The notes beneath the pieces are model-generated. The model saw nothing but the letters and a program-made list of their open reading frames with translations. It was not told the origin of the DNA and made no database searches. Made by a program: the position numbers and the translations under genes. From Chloroflexota bacterium (lineage in GTDB: Bacteria > Chloroflexota > Chloroflexia > Thermomicrobiales > JADLAZ01), in the NCBI GenBank assembly GCA_020849725.1, contig JADLAZ010000124.1, positions 1-17,600 of the forward strand: a DNA stretch of 17,600 bases. The letters run 5' to 3'. Shown here piece after piece: positions 5,823-15,271 of this stretch (its first letter is position 1; each line of letters opens with the position of its first letter).

Positions 5823-7712
5823 TTAGACCTCCCGGAACTCGCCCTCGACGGTGTCGTCGCCGTCGCGCCGCTGGCTTCCACTGGCGCCGGCGCCGGCGCC
5901 GGCCGCGTTCTGCTCGTCGTACATCGCCTGGCCGATCTTGGACATCGACTGCGCCAGGTCGTTGATGGCCGACCGGATGGCCTCGACGTCTTCGCTGCCG
6001 ATGGCGGTGCGCACGGCGCTGATGTGCCCTTCGACCTCGGCCTTGACATCCGGCGCGACGGTGGCCGCCGCGTCGTTCAGGCTGCGCTCGGCTTGGTAGG
6101 CCAGGCTGTCGCCCTGGTTGCGCGCCTCGATCAACTCTCGCTTGCGTTGGTCGTCGGTCGCGAACTGCTCAGCGTCGCGGACCATGCGCTGAATCTCGCT
6201 CTCGGCCAGGCCACTCGATGGCTGGATGACGATCTTCTGCTCCTTGTTGGTTGCCTTGTCTCGCGCCGACACGTTGAGGATGCCATTGGCGTCGATATCG
6301 AAGGTGACCTCGACTTGCGGGATGCCGCGCGGCGCCGGCGGAATGCCATCGAGCATGAACCGAGCCAGGCTCTTGTTGTCTGACGCCTGGGCGCGCTCGC
6401 CCTGCAGGACGTGGATCTCCACGCTCGGCTGATTGTCTGAGGCGGTGCTGAACACCTGGCTCTTCTTGGTCGGGATCGTGGTATTGCGTTCGATCAGCGG
6501 CGTCATCACCCCACCGAGCGTCTCGATGCCCAGCGTCAGCGGTGTGACATCCAGCAACAAAACGTCCTTGACCTCGCCACCCAGCACGCCGGCCTGGATG
6601 GCAGCGCCGATCGCGACGACCTCATCCGGATTGACGCCCTTGTGCGGCTCCTTGTTGAAGAAGCCCTTGACGCTATCCTGCACGGCTGGCATGCGCGTCT
6701 GGCCGCCGACCAACAGCACTTCATCGATATCCGCCGGCTTGTACTCGGCATCCTCTAGCGCCTGCCGCATCTGCGGCAGCGTCTTCTGGATCAGGTCGCC
6801 AACCAGTTGCTCCAGCTTGGCCCGCGTGAGCGCCATCGTCAGATGCTTCGGACCGGAGGCGTCAGCGGTGACATAGGGCAGGTTGATCTCCGTCTGCTGG
6901 GTGCTGCTGAGCTCAATCTTGGCGCGCTCAGCGGCCTCCTTCAGGCGCTGCAACGCCGTGCGGTCGGACCGGAGGTCGATGCCCTGCTCCTTGCGAAAGT
7001 CGTCGGCCAGCCAGTCGATGATCCGCTGATCGAAATCGTCGCCGCCCAGGTGCGTGTCGCCATTGGTCGCCTTGACTTCAAAGACACCGTCGCCCAACTC
7101 GAGGATGGAGATGTCGTAGGTGCCGCCACCCAGGTCGTAGACGGCAATCTCCTCGTCCTTCTTCTTGTCCAGGCCATAGGCGAGGGCGCTCGCTGTCGGT
7201 TCGTTGATGATGCGCAGCACCTCCAAGCCGGCAATGCGGCCGGCGTCCTTAGTGGCCTGGCGCTGGGCATCGTTGAAGTAGGCCGGCACGGTGATAACGG
7301 CCTTGTCGACCGTGTCGCCCAGGTAGGCCTCGGCATCGGCCTTGAGCTTCTGCAGGATCATCGCCGACACCTCGGGCGGCGAGAACGCCTTGCCGCCCAT
7401 GATCACCTGGGCGTCACCGTTGGGCGCGGCCTGGACCTTGTACGGCACCAGCTTCAGGTCGCGCTGCACCGCCGGGTCATTGAACTTGCGGCCCATGAAG
7501 CGCTTGACGCTGAAGACGGTGTTGTCCGGGTTGACAATGGCCTGCCGGCGGGCGATCTGGCCAACCAGGCGCTCGCCGCTCTTCGAAATCGCGACGACTG
7601 ACGGGGTCAGCCGGCTGCCTTCGGCGTTTGGGATGACGACCGGCTCGCCGCCCTCCATTACGGCCATCACCGAGTTAGTCGTGCCAAGGTCAATACCGAT
7701 CGTGCGTGCCAT
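5823..7712 (-). CDS. dnaK: Chaperone DnaK (Hsp70)
   Basis: ATP-dependent cytoplasmic chaperone that works with GrpE as nucleotide exchange factor and with a J-protein. The 629-residue protein shows the full Hsp70 plan: phosphate-1 loop GIDLGTTNS (residues 6-14), phosphate-2 motif DLGGGTYD (193-200), adenosine motif VGGQTRMP (about 335-342), interdomain linker VLLLD (384-388), then the substrate-binding domain and a C-terminal lid ending in a Gly/Ala stretch and the acidic tail [11 protein letters not shown]. The ATG at 7712 is used because GGAGGGAGT precedes it and the family starts [10 protein letters not shown]; an in-frame ATG at 7772 would add 20 unrelated residues. Third gene of the hrcA-grpE-dnaK operon, 86 bp after grpE. 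No dnaJ follows; the operon ends at the serS/dnaK hairpin. Confidence 0.98.
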   Translation of the reverse strand: MARTIGIDLGTTNSVMAVMEGGEPVVIPNAEGSRLTPSVVAISKSGERLVGQIARRQAIVNPDNTVFSVKRFMGRKFNDPAVQRDLKLVPYKVQAAPNGDAQVIMGGKAFSPPEVSAMILQKLKADAEAYLGDTVDKAVITVPAYFNDAQRQATKDAGRIAGLEVLRIINEPTASALAYGLDKKKDEEIAVYDLGGGTYDISILELGDGVFEVKATNGDTHLGGDDFDQRIIDWLADDFRKEQGIDLRSDRTALQRLKEAAERAKIELSSTQQTEINLPYVTADASGPKHLTMALTRAKLEQLVGDLIQKTLPQMRQALEDAEYKPADIDEVLLVGGQTRMPAVQDSVKGFFNKEPHKGVNPDEVVAIGAAIQAGVLGGEVKDVLLLDVTPLTLGIETLGGVMTPLIERNTTIPTKKSQVFSTASDNQPSVEIHVLQGERAQASDNKSLARFMLDGIPPAPRGIPQVEVTFDIDANGILNVSARDKATNKEQKIVIQPSSGLAESEIQRMVRDAEQFATDDQRKRELIEARNQGDSLAYQAERSLNDAAATVAPDVKAEVEGHISAVRTAIGSEDVEAIRSAINDLAQSMSKIGQAMYDEQNAAGAGAGASGSQRRDGDDTVEGEFREV

Positions 7713-7756
7713 GGTTGCTGTACTCCCTCCGCTGACGAGCGAAATGATTATCTGTC

Positions 7757-7783
7757 CGGACGGGCGGAACACTCTGCCGTCCG
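7757..7783 (-). other. Hairpin in the grpE-dnaK gap
   Basis: Seven-base arms CGGACGG and CCGTCCG pair perfectly around a 13-nt loop between the grpE stop and the dnaK ribosome binding site. It could be an RNA processing or stability element that separates dnaK mRNA from the upstream part, as is known for other dnaK operons, but nothing here proves function. Confidence 0.35.
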
Positions 7784-7798
7784 CATGATCGTCACCTT

Positions 7799-8341
7799 CT
7801 ATATGGTATTTCCTACGCGCACCATCGATGGGCGCAATACACGATCGCGCAGCCGGTAGCCACGGCGGAGTTCCGCCACGACGGCGTACGGCTCGCTAGC
7901 GCCTGGGTCGACCATGACTGCCTCGTGCAGGCTGGGGTCAAACGGCTCGCCCATGGCCGGGATCGGCGTCACCTCTGCGCTCTCCAGGAACGACAGGAGC
8001 TTGCGCTGGATCAGCAGGATGCCCTCGACCCACTTCGCGGTCCGCGCGTCGGCCGGCACATGTGCTACGGCCAGGTCGAAATCGTCCAAGACGGGCAAGA
8101 GGTTGATGAGCAGCGCGGCGTTTGCCTGCGGCACCAACTCGGTGCGTTCGGCATCGACGCGACGGCGGTAATTGATGAAGTCAGCGCGCTCCCGCTGCCA
8201 GCTCTCGCGATACTCGGCGGCGCGCGCCTGCTCGGCCGCCAGTTGGGCGTCGATATCGGCCGATCCGTTGTCGGCGGTGTCAACCGCCGCCTCGGCGACC
8301 GCCTCGGCCGGTTGGGCCTGGTCCTGCTTGCGTTTTGCCAT
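7799..8341 (-). CDS. grpE: Nucleotide exchange factor GrpE
   Basis: GrpE releases ADP from DnaK and resets the chaperone cycle. The 180-residue protein has a charged Ala/Asp/Gln-rich N-terminus, then a long helix of coiled-coil character containing [17 protein letters not shown], the family segment [11 protein letters not shown], and the C-terminal beta domain with [11 protein letters not shown] and the closing [10 protein letters not shown]. Length and order match the family. The ATG at 8341 follows an AGGAG and a further GGAGG upstream. It lies 64 bp after hrcA and 86 bp before dnaK on the same strand, so it is controlled by the hrcA promoter and CIRCE element. Confidence 0.97.
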   Translation of the reverse strand: MAKRKQDQAQPAEAVAEAAVDTADNGSADIDAQLAAEQARAAEYRESWQRERADFINYRRRVDAERTELVPQANAALLINLLPVLDDFDLAVAHVPADARTAKWVEGILLIQRKLLSFLESAEVTPIPAMGEPFDPSLHEAVMVDPGASEPYAVVAELRRGYRLRDRVLRPSMVRVGNTI

Positions 8342-8405
8342 GCGCTCCTCGTGCCTCCTGATCGAACCTGAACGAGGGGTGTGAATGCGCCGCGCCGGGC
8401 GAGCG

Positions 8406-9437
8406 CTAGACCGAGTACATATCCATGAGTAGATCGCTCATCAGATCAGCCATGAAGCGGACCGTGGCGATCGACCGCTCGTACGGCATGCGCGTCGGGC
8501 CGATAACGCCGACGAGGCCGGCGATCTCCGCCCCGGCGCCGTAGCGTGCCAGCACCACGGCACACTGGCGCAACTCATCCCACGGATTCTCCTCACCGAT
8601 CAGCACCTGCACGTCACCGATCGCGGTGGCGTGAGGCAGCAGCGCGCGGACAAATCCCCCATCGCGCATCAGCTCCATCAAGCGCCGCGCCCGCTCCTGG
8701 TGGGCGAACTCCGGTGTACGCAAGACGTTGGCCACGCCGTCATACACGATCTGCTCGCCCGAGGCGCCGGCGGGGCCGCTGCGTAGCAGGTTGGCCACCT
8801 CACGCGTCACCGCCGCTTCCAGCGGCGACCGGGCGCCGATGTCCACCGCGATGCTGTCCGCGGTGTGATCGGCGAACCGGGCGTTGAGCGTGTCGCTCAA
8901 CGCCCGCAAGTGCGCTTGAGTCACCGGCTCGTCGAGGGCGACCACGCTCTGCTGGACAGCGCCGGCCTGGGTCACGGCGACGACCAGCACCGTCGCCTCC
9001 TGAATGCCGACCAGCTCGACATGCTTCAGGCGCGACTGGCGCAACTGCGGCGCGGTCACGACTGCGGCCAGGCCGGCCATGCGGGCCAGCACGGCCGCTG
9101 CCAGGCGTGTCCATTGCTCGAGTTGCAGCGCGACTTGATGGAACTGGTGCCGCACGAGCATCTGGTCCCGCTGCGGCAACTCCGGCACCGCCATCAGCGA
9201 CTCGACGAAGTAGCGATAGCCGAGATCGGTCGGGATCCGGCCGGCCGAGGTGTGGAGGTGAGTGATCAGGCCATGACGCTCCAGTTCGGCCATGTCGTTG
9301 CGGATAGTGGCCGAGCTGAACTGGGGCAACAACTCCTGCGAGATGCGCTTGGATGCGATCGGCGCCGTCGAGTCGACATAGGTTTGGACGATGTAGCGCA
9401 GCACTTCCCGCTGGCGCTCCGACAAACGCTCGACCAT
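8406..9437 (-). CDS. hrcA: Heat-inducible transcription repressor HrcA
   Basis: HrcA binds the CIRCE operator and represses chaperone operons in the absence of heat stress. The 343-residue protein begins with the winged-helix domain: LSERQREVLRYIV, then PIASKRISQEL, then SSATIRNDMAELERHGLI with the recognition helix, and HTSAGRIPTDLGYRYFV, a strongly conserved family stretch. The remainder is the GAF-like dimerisation domain, ending with a region containing GPTRMPYERSIATVRFM. ATG 9437 is chosen over an in-frame TTG at 9452 because GGGGAG lies five bases upstream and the TTG overlaps the CIRCE arm. It is the first gene of hrcA-grpE-dnaK; its own operator lies just upstream of the start, so it should repress itself. 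Confidence 0.97.
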   Translation of the reverse strand: MVERLSERQREVLRYIVQTYVDSTAPIASKRISQELLPQFSSATIRNDMAELERHGLITHLHTSAGRIPTDLGYRYFVESLMAVPELPQRDQMLVRHQFHQVALQLEQWTRLAAAVLARMAGLAAVVTAPQLRQSRLKHVELVGIQEATVLVVAVTQAGAVQQSVVALDEPVTQAHLRALSDTLNARFADHTADSIAVDIGARSPLEAAVTREVANLLRSGPAGASGEQIVYDGVANVLRTPEFAHQERARRLMELMRDGGFVRALLPHATAIGDVQVLIGEENPWDELRQCAVVLARYGAGAEIAGLVGVIGPTRMPYERSIATVRFMADLMSDLLMDMYSV

Positions 9438-9452
9438 GCCATCTCCCCGCAA

Positions 9453-9479
9453 TTAGCACTCAACCAGGGCGAGTGCTAA
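9453..9479. promoter_or_regulatory. CIRCE operator (HrcA binding site)
   Basis: A perfect match to the CIRCE consensus: TTAGCACTC (9453-9461), nine-base spacer, GAGTGCTAA (9471-9479). It lies between the hrcA promoter and start codon, at and just downstream of the expected transcription start, so bound HrcA would block initiation and the element would also be within the mRNA leader. It is the only copy I see in the window. Confidence 0.97.
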
Positions 9480-9488
9480 CCGCCATGG

Positions 9489-9517
9489 AGTATACAACCT
9501 TATACGCCACGTGTCAA
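9489..9517 (-). promoter_or_regulatory. Sigma-70 type promoter of hrcA-grpE-dnaK
   Basis: On the minus strand TTGACA (9517-9512) and TATACT (9494-9489) are separated by 17 bp, a near-perfect housekeeping promoter. Its predicted start near 9482 places the CIRCE operator directly at the beginning of the transcript, the usual arrangement for HrcA repression. This is the strongest promoter sequence in the window. Confidence 0.93.
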
Positions 9518-9667
9518 GGCTGACCGCCGACAGGCGGATGTTCGGGCTTGGAATCGCCGCACGTCGGGACCGCCAGAAGGCGACTGGCCAGTGCTGAAGA
9601 GCCTGATTCCAGGGAGCGTGGGCCATGGCTGACTGGCAGTCGCCATCGCCGGCGGGCACGGTGGCTG

Positions 9668-9689
9668 ACGGCCGACACGGGGCGGCCGT
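9668..9689 (-). terminator. Hairpin after rqcH
   Basis: About ten bases beyond the rqcH stop, seven-base arms (ACGGCCG and CGGCCGT) pair perfectly around an eight-base loop. No T tract follows, so termination is inferred only from the position. The rest of the gap to the hrcA promoter (9518-9667) shows nothing I can assign. Confidence 0.4.
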
Positions 9690-9698
9690 GGTTGGCGG

Positions 9699-11573
9699 CT
9701 ACTCCGGGGCCAGTACGCCGCGCTGGCGCAGTGTGGCCTCGCCGGCGGGCGCGACCCGGACGGTGTACTCGTTGCGGTAGGTCACCAGCCCCGGTGGCCC
9801 ACCCTTGACCTTGCGCACCCATCGGCGCGGCGTCACATCGACCTCGACCCCCGTCGCATCGCGCGCCGGGCTGTAGTAGGCGGCGAGCTGGGCCGCAGCC
9901 TCGATCAAGCGTTGCGTCGGCTCGCCAATGCCCGGACGGAGCTGAAGGATGACATGCGCGCCCGGCAGGCCGCGCGCGTGGAGCCAGAGATCGTCCGGCC
10001 CAGCCAGGTCGAAGGTCACCTGATCGTTCTGACGCCCATTGCGGCCGACGAGCAGCCGATCGCCGGCCACGGTGCGCAGCCGGCGCGGCGCGCGGCTCAC
10101 GGGCGCACGGCGGTTGCCGATCGACGGCGCAGACCGATCGCGCCACTCGGCCTCGACAGCTTGCAGATCGGCCAGCGTGTCGGCTTGACGGGCGAATAGG
10201 AGGAGTTGGTCGAGGTACGCGAGCTCCTGCTCGACGCCGTCAACCAGGTCGGGCACGTGCGCGGCCGCCGCGCGCGCCCGGCGGTAGCGATCGAAGTACG
10301 CCTGGGCGTTGGCGACCGGCGTCAGCGTCGGGTCGAGCGCGACAGCGGCTCCGTCGATCTCCAGCCGCGTTTGGCCCGGCGTCAGCGTGTGCAGATAGGC
10401 AAAGATGTGCTCGCCGGCCGCGCGCCACTGCTCGGCCGCCGCCGCGGCGGCCAATTGGTCGGCCAGCGCTGCCCGCCGGGCAGCCACGCGCGCGCGGTCG
10501 GCCGTCAGGCGCTCGACGAGCTGTGCCCTGCTTTGCCCATGGCCGGTGGTGGCGGAGATCTGGCCGACGCCGGCCTCAACCGCGACCGACATGCTGGTGA
10601 CCGGCTCCGTGCGGAGAGCGGCCAGCGACACCAGCGGGAATGGTGAGAAAGCGGCGACGTGGTCGCCCTCGCGGTAGATGTGCGGCGACCAGGCATGCCG
10701 ATCGACCAGCATCATCAGGTCGGTCACCACCGCCGCCAATGGGGCCGCGCCAGCGACATTGCCGACCAGGGCGTCGGTCCGCCCGGTGACCCGCGCCGCG
10801 ATCTCGCGTGCCACCTGCGGGCTGATCGCGCGCAACTCGCGCACCAGCAGCGGCGCCAGGGGTTGGGTCTGGGGCGCGCGCGCCAGCAAGGCTCCCCACC
10901 AGGCGGCATCGACGGCGCGCGGGTCGGCCTTGGCCTGGTCGGGCGGAGGGACATACGGCCGGCGTGGCAGCACGGTGCGGTAGCGGTTCACCGTGGCCGG
11001 CACGCGCTTGATGCTCTCCAGGATGGCCCCACCACCGTCGACCAGGATGATGTTGCTGTGCCGGCCCATGATCTCGACGATGAGCTGGACGACGACCTCG
11101 TAGCTAGGGCCGTCGTCGCCTTCGCCCTCCTCGCTGGCCGCGACGTCGACGGACTCGGTCGGAGGGTTGCTGCCTGCGATCGCCACGGCCGGGTCGCCGG
11201 TGCTGGCGCCGACCAGGGCGTCCGCGCGCGGCGGCGGCTTGTCCAGTGGCAAGCGCTTGACTATACTCAGCGCCACTGTCCGCTCCAGCGCCGGCTGGGT
11301 CATCGCCAGCACCAGCCCGCCCCGGACGTACTTTCGCAGCAGCAGCAGGAACGGCGTCACACGCTCCCGGTCGGCGGTGAGGCGTGCGCCGACGAGGTGG
11401 AGGCGAGCGTCGCGGGCATGAGCGCTGATCAGCAGTTGGTGGCGGTGGTGGCCGGCATAGATCTCCAGCCCAAGGCTGAGATCGTCCAGCAGCAGCACGC
11501 GCTGCACACGCCCATGATGAATGAGGGGCGCCACCTCATCGACGATGGCAGCCAGGGTGAGGGCATCGAACAC
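9699..11573 (-). CDS. rqcH: NFACT family ribosome quality control protein RqcH (Rqc2 homologue)
   Basis: RqcH binds stalled large ribosomal subunits and, with tRNA-Ala, adds C-terminal alanine tails that mark the blocked nascent chain for degradation. The 624-residue protein has the NFACT-N domain (starting MFDALTLAAIVDE), the family stretch IVEIMGRHSNIILVD (about 165-179), central helix-hairpin-helix and coiled-coil segments, and an NFACT-R domain with GRNGRQND (510-517) followed by DLWLHARGLPGAHV. Residues 97-98 are Glu-Arg where Bacillus RqcH has Asp97-Arg98, a pair needed for Ala-tailing. About residues 107-156 form a Pro/Ala/Gly/acidic insertion that the family normally lacks. The GTG at 11573 is preceded by AGGAG. 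Older annotations call the family fibronectin-binding protein. Divergent from remA-gmk. Confidence 0.93.
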   Translation of the reverse strand: MFDALTLAAIVDEVAPLIHHGRVQRVLLLDDLSLGLEIYAGHHRHQLLISAHARDARLHLVGARLTADRERVTPFLLLLRKYVRGGLVLAMTQPALERTVALSIVKRLPLDKPPPRADALVGASTGDPAVAIAGSNPPTESVDVAASEEGEGDDGPSYEVVVQLIVEIMGRHSNIILVDGGGAILESIKRVPATVNRYRTVLPRRPYVPPPDQAKADPRAVDAAWWGALLARAPQTQPLAPLLVRELRAISPQVAREIAARVTGRTDALVGNVAGAAPLAAVVTDLMMLVDRHAWSPHIYREGDHVAAFSPFPLVSLAALRTEPVTSMSVAVEAGVGQISATTGHGQSRAQLVERLTADRARVAARRAALADQLAAAAAAEQWRAAGEHIFAYLHTLTPGQTRLEIDGAAVALDPTLTPVANAQAYFDRYRRARAAAAHVPDLVDGVEQELAYLDQLLLFARQADTLADLQAVEAEWRDRSAPSIGNRRAPVSRAPRRLRTVAGDRLLVGRNGRQNDQVTFDLAGPDDLWLHARGLPGAHVILQLRPGIGEPTQRLIEAAAQLAAYYSPARDATGVEVDVTPRRWVRKVKGGPPGLVTYRNEYTVRVAPAGEATLRQRGVLAPE

Positions 11574-11623
11574 GGGTGGCTCCTGGACCAGTCCGCCGGC
11601 GCTCGGCTTCGCAACGGCAGGTG

Positions 11624-11632
11624 AGTATACCA
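11624..11632 (-). promoter_or_regulatory. Candidate extended -10 for rqcH
   Basis: The minus strand reads TGG-TATACT, an extended -10 with one mismatch from TATAAT, about 50 bp before the rqcH start. No clear -35 is present. On the plus strand the same bases give GTATACC, which could contribute to a divergent remA promoter, but that match is weaker. Confidence 0.4.
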
Positions 11633-11720
11633 GTGACGGCAGAACCGGCCGGCGCGGCGCGCGGCGCCGACCAGAGAGAGGTCAGGGGTAGGAGCGGCAG
11701 CGGCGACGCGGGAGTGCGCG

Positions 11721-11996
11721 ATGGTGGGCGAACTCGTCCATGTTGGTTTCGGCAGCCTCGTCAATGTCCAGCGCGTGCTCGCGATCGTCAGCCCCGACTC
11801 GGCCCCGGTCCGACGCCTGGTCCAACAAGCCCGGGAGGACGGTCGCCTGATCGACACGACCTATGGGCGCAGGATGAAGGCGGTGATCATCCTCGACACT
11901 GGCCATCTGCTCGTCGCGGCGCTGGAGCCACGAACCTTGCTGCGGCGCGTGCGAGACGATCTGGAGGTGAAGGGAGGCCCTGGTGAGGGACCGTAG
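11721..11996 (+). CDS. remA: RemA / DUF370 family DNA-binding regulator
   Basis: RemA proteins are small oligomeric DNA-binding regulators; in Bacillus subtilis RemA activates matrix and osmoprotection operons. The 91-residue protein matches the family end to end: HVGFGSLVNVQRVLAIVSPD, SAPVRR, and LIDTTYGRRMKAVIILDTGH. Arg18, the Arg31-Arg32 pair and the Arg50-Arg51 pair sit where the family's DNA-contacting arginines occur. The ATG at 11721 follows GGGAG at about six bases. Its last 14 bases overlap the start of gmk and contain nothing of the family core, so the pair is translated together. Target genes in this organism are unknown; matrix control should not be assumed outside Firmicutes. 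Confidence 0.92.
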   Translation: MVGELVHVGFGSLVNVQRVLAIVSPDSAPVRRLVQQAREDGRLIDTTYGRRMKAVIILDTGHLLVAALEPRTLLRRVRDDLEVKGGPGEGP

Positions 11997-12624
11997 CGAC
12001 CCGGATGAGATCATCGCTGAGTTGCGCGCCCGGCGGCAGCCGCTGCTGCTCGTCCTGTCGGGTCCATCCGGCGTCGGCAAGGACACCGTGCTGGAGGCGA
12101 TGCGTGCCGCGCACCCCGAGGTCTATTTCACCGTCACGGCCACCACACGCACCCAGCGGCCGGGCGAGATCGATCACGTGCATTACATCTTCCTGACCCA
12201 GGATGAGTTCGCCGGGCAGCTTGCCAGCGGCGAGTTCTTGGAGCGGGCCGAAGTCTATGGCAATCGGTATGGCGTACCCAAGACCCAGGTGCGGCGCGCC
12301 CTCAGCCGCGGTCAGGACGTGATGATCAAGGTTGACGTCCAGGGCGCGGCGACGATCCGTGAGCTGGCGCCGCAGGCGATCTACATCTTCCTGGCGCCGC
12401 CGACCATGGAGGAACTGACGCGCCGCTTGCGCAGCCGGAAGACCGAGGATATCGACGAGTTGCTGCGGCGTGTGCGGACGGCCGAGCGGGAGATGGCGGC
12501 AGTGGAATTATTCGACTATATCATTGTCAATGAAAATGATCAGATCGAAAATACGGTGGCGGCGATCGAGGCGATCATGACGGCCGAGCGCCACCGGGTC
12601 CACGCGCGCAGTCTCAACCTCTGA
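11983..12624 (+). CDS. gmk: Guanylate kinase
   Basis: Gmk phosphorylates GMP to GDP using ATP, a required step in GTP and dGTP supply and a control point of (p)ppGpp physiology. The 213-residue protein has the P-loop GPSGVGKDT (27-35), the GMP-binding segment TVTATTRTQRPGEIDHVHY, then GEFLERAEVYGNRYGVP and the family motif DVQGAATIRE, and the lid region with RLRSRKTED. The GTG at 11983 overlaps the end of remA by 14 bases and has AGGGAGG placed upstream inside remA, so the two genes form an operon. The Bacillus order remA-gmk-rpoZ is kept only for the first two: the 134 bp after gmk are too short for rpoZ. Confidence 0.97.
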   Translation: MRDRSDPDEIIAELRARRQPLLLVLSGPSGVGKDTVLEAMRAAHPEVYFTVTATTRTQRPGEIDHVHYIFLTQDEFAGQLASGEFLERAEVYGNRYGVPKTQVRRALSRGQDVMIKVDVQGAATIRELAPQAIYIFLAPPTMEELTRRLRSRKTEDIDELLRRVRTAEREMAAVELFDYIIVNENDQIENTVAAIEAIMTAERHRVHARSLNL

Positions 12625-12668
12625 CTGAAGCGGCGCGCGGCGGTCAGCGGGATGATGGGCCGGCGCCG

Positions 12669-12677
12669 TGCTATCCT
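12669..12677 (+). promoter_or_regulatory. Candidate extended -10 for malate synthase
   Basis: TGC-TATCCT lies about 80 bp before the aceB start. There is no recognisable -35 hexamer. It is listed because the same TGn plus TATC/AxT form occurs before ilvE, where a -35 is present. Confidence 0.3.
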
Positions 12678-12758
12678 TGGTATCGGCTTCCCGGCGCCAT
12701 GTGATGCGAGCAGGGCATGGCGGCCTGGCGTTGGACCGCGCGATGAGGAGGGCGAGCA

Positions 12759-14365
<1,607 letters not shown>

Positions 14366-14369
<4 letters not shown>

Positions 14370-15019
14370 CCGGCGCGGCGCGCGCCGGTCACTGGTCGCA
14401 GGGTGACGGTCAGCCAGACCGCCGCCATGCGCACCGCCGCTTCGGCGCTGCCGTGCGGTCGCAGGCCGGTCGGGAGGCTGAGCACCGGCACATCGGCGGT
14501 CGCCGCCAGGTTGAGCAAGCGCTCGCCGGCGGCATCGCCCTGAAGCAGCGCACCATCAACCAGCAGCGCCGCTGGCCGGTCCGGCTCGTCGAGCGTCTGG
14601 ATGGCGGCCGCCACGGCGCTCAGGCCGAGCGTGCGGTAGCCGGCCCCTTGCAACTGCCGTCCGATGGCCTGTCGCAACAGGCGATCGCGGTGGACGACGC
14701 CAACCAGATAGCGCGGTCGGCCGCTCGCGGAGACGGCCGGGCGCGCCGCCGGCGGCCGGTCGTCCGGTGTGACCGGGCGCGTCAGCGGTAGGCTCGGCGC
14801 TTCGGCCAGACCGCGCCCGAGTACCGCGCCGGGCTGACGCTCATCGGGCCAGCGACCGAGTATGCACATCGTGACGCCCTGGCCGCGGCAGCGCCGCGCG
14901 CCAATGCAGCCGATGTAGCGGTTGTGCTCACCGCGGCAGGGAAACGGAGTCGTCAACTCGCGGTTGGCGGCTTCCCGCTCGGCGACGATTGGCGTCCATG
15001 CCCGCTCATCGATAGCCAT
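14366..15019 (-). CDS. Unusual protein: four-cysteine N-terminus plus degenerate receiver-like domain
   Basis: I do not recognise a described family for the whole 217-residue protein. The N-terminal part has four cysteines (28, 38, 44, 52) within 25 residues, a possible metal or Fe-S site. A Pro/Ala-rich linker (about 60-100) leads to a response-regulator-like fold: strand YLVGVVHRD (104-112), helix [15 protein letters not shown], strand and helix to about 143, strand [10 protein letters not shown] with Asp155 at the phosphoacceptor place, then VPVLSLPTG. Only one acid remains of the usual first-strand pair and the conserved lysine of strand 5 is not seen, so phosphorylation is doubtful. The ATG at 15019 follows GGGAGGGAGAGG; longer in-frame starts run antisense into the aminotransferase and its promoter. 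Divergent from ilvE, convergent with aceB. No histidine kinase is nearby. Confidence 0.75.
14370..14388. terminator. GC hairpin at the aceB convergent end
   Basis: Immediately after the aceB stop codon, eight-base arms CCGGCGCG and CGCGCCGG pair around a three-base loop. It lies within the last codons of the opposite-strand receiver-like gene. It may end aceB transcription, but with no T tract this is a guess. Confidence 0.35.
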
Positions 15020-15173
15020 GTGCCTCTCCCTCCCGTGGCTTGCTCGTCGCTCGGGCGCTGCCACACGCATCGTCAGCGGCGTCCGCTTGTTCTGTCGGCC
15101 GACGCGCCGGCTGGCTGAAGGCATGGGGCGCATGGCCATTGGTACCAGCCACCGCGGGCCAGCACCGGGCCGC

Positions 15174-15201
15174 TTGACGGGACGCGCATGGGTGCTATCA
15201 T
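15174..15201 (+). promoter_or_regulatory. Promoter of the aminotransferase gene
   Basis: TTGACG (15174-15179), 16 bp, then TATCAT (15196-15201) preceded by TGC, an extended -10. The predicted transcript start, near 15208, lies downstream of the ATG at 15188. That ATG therefore cannot be the translation start of this transcript, which supports the GTG at 15272. The rest of the 15020-15271 gap shows nothing assignable. Confidence 0.75.
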
Positions 15202-15271
15202 CGCCGCGCCACCAACCAGCCCCCGGCGCATTCGTCGCGCTCGGGCAGCGGCTGGTGGTAGGCGGGGGTGC

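Noticed and set aside
9438..9452. TTG start for hrcA five codons upstream of the ATG
   Set aside because: It abuts the CIRCE arm and lacks a ribosome binding site; GGGGAG before ATG 9437 decides the start.
12625..12758. Possible rpoZ after gmk, as in Bacillus
   Set aside because: The gap is 134 bp, too short for an omega subunit gene, and no such translation is present in any frame.
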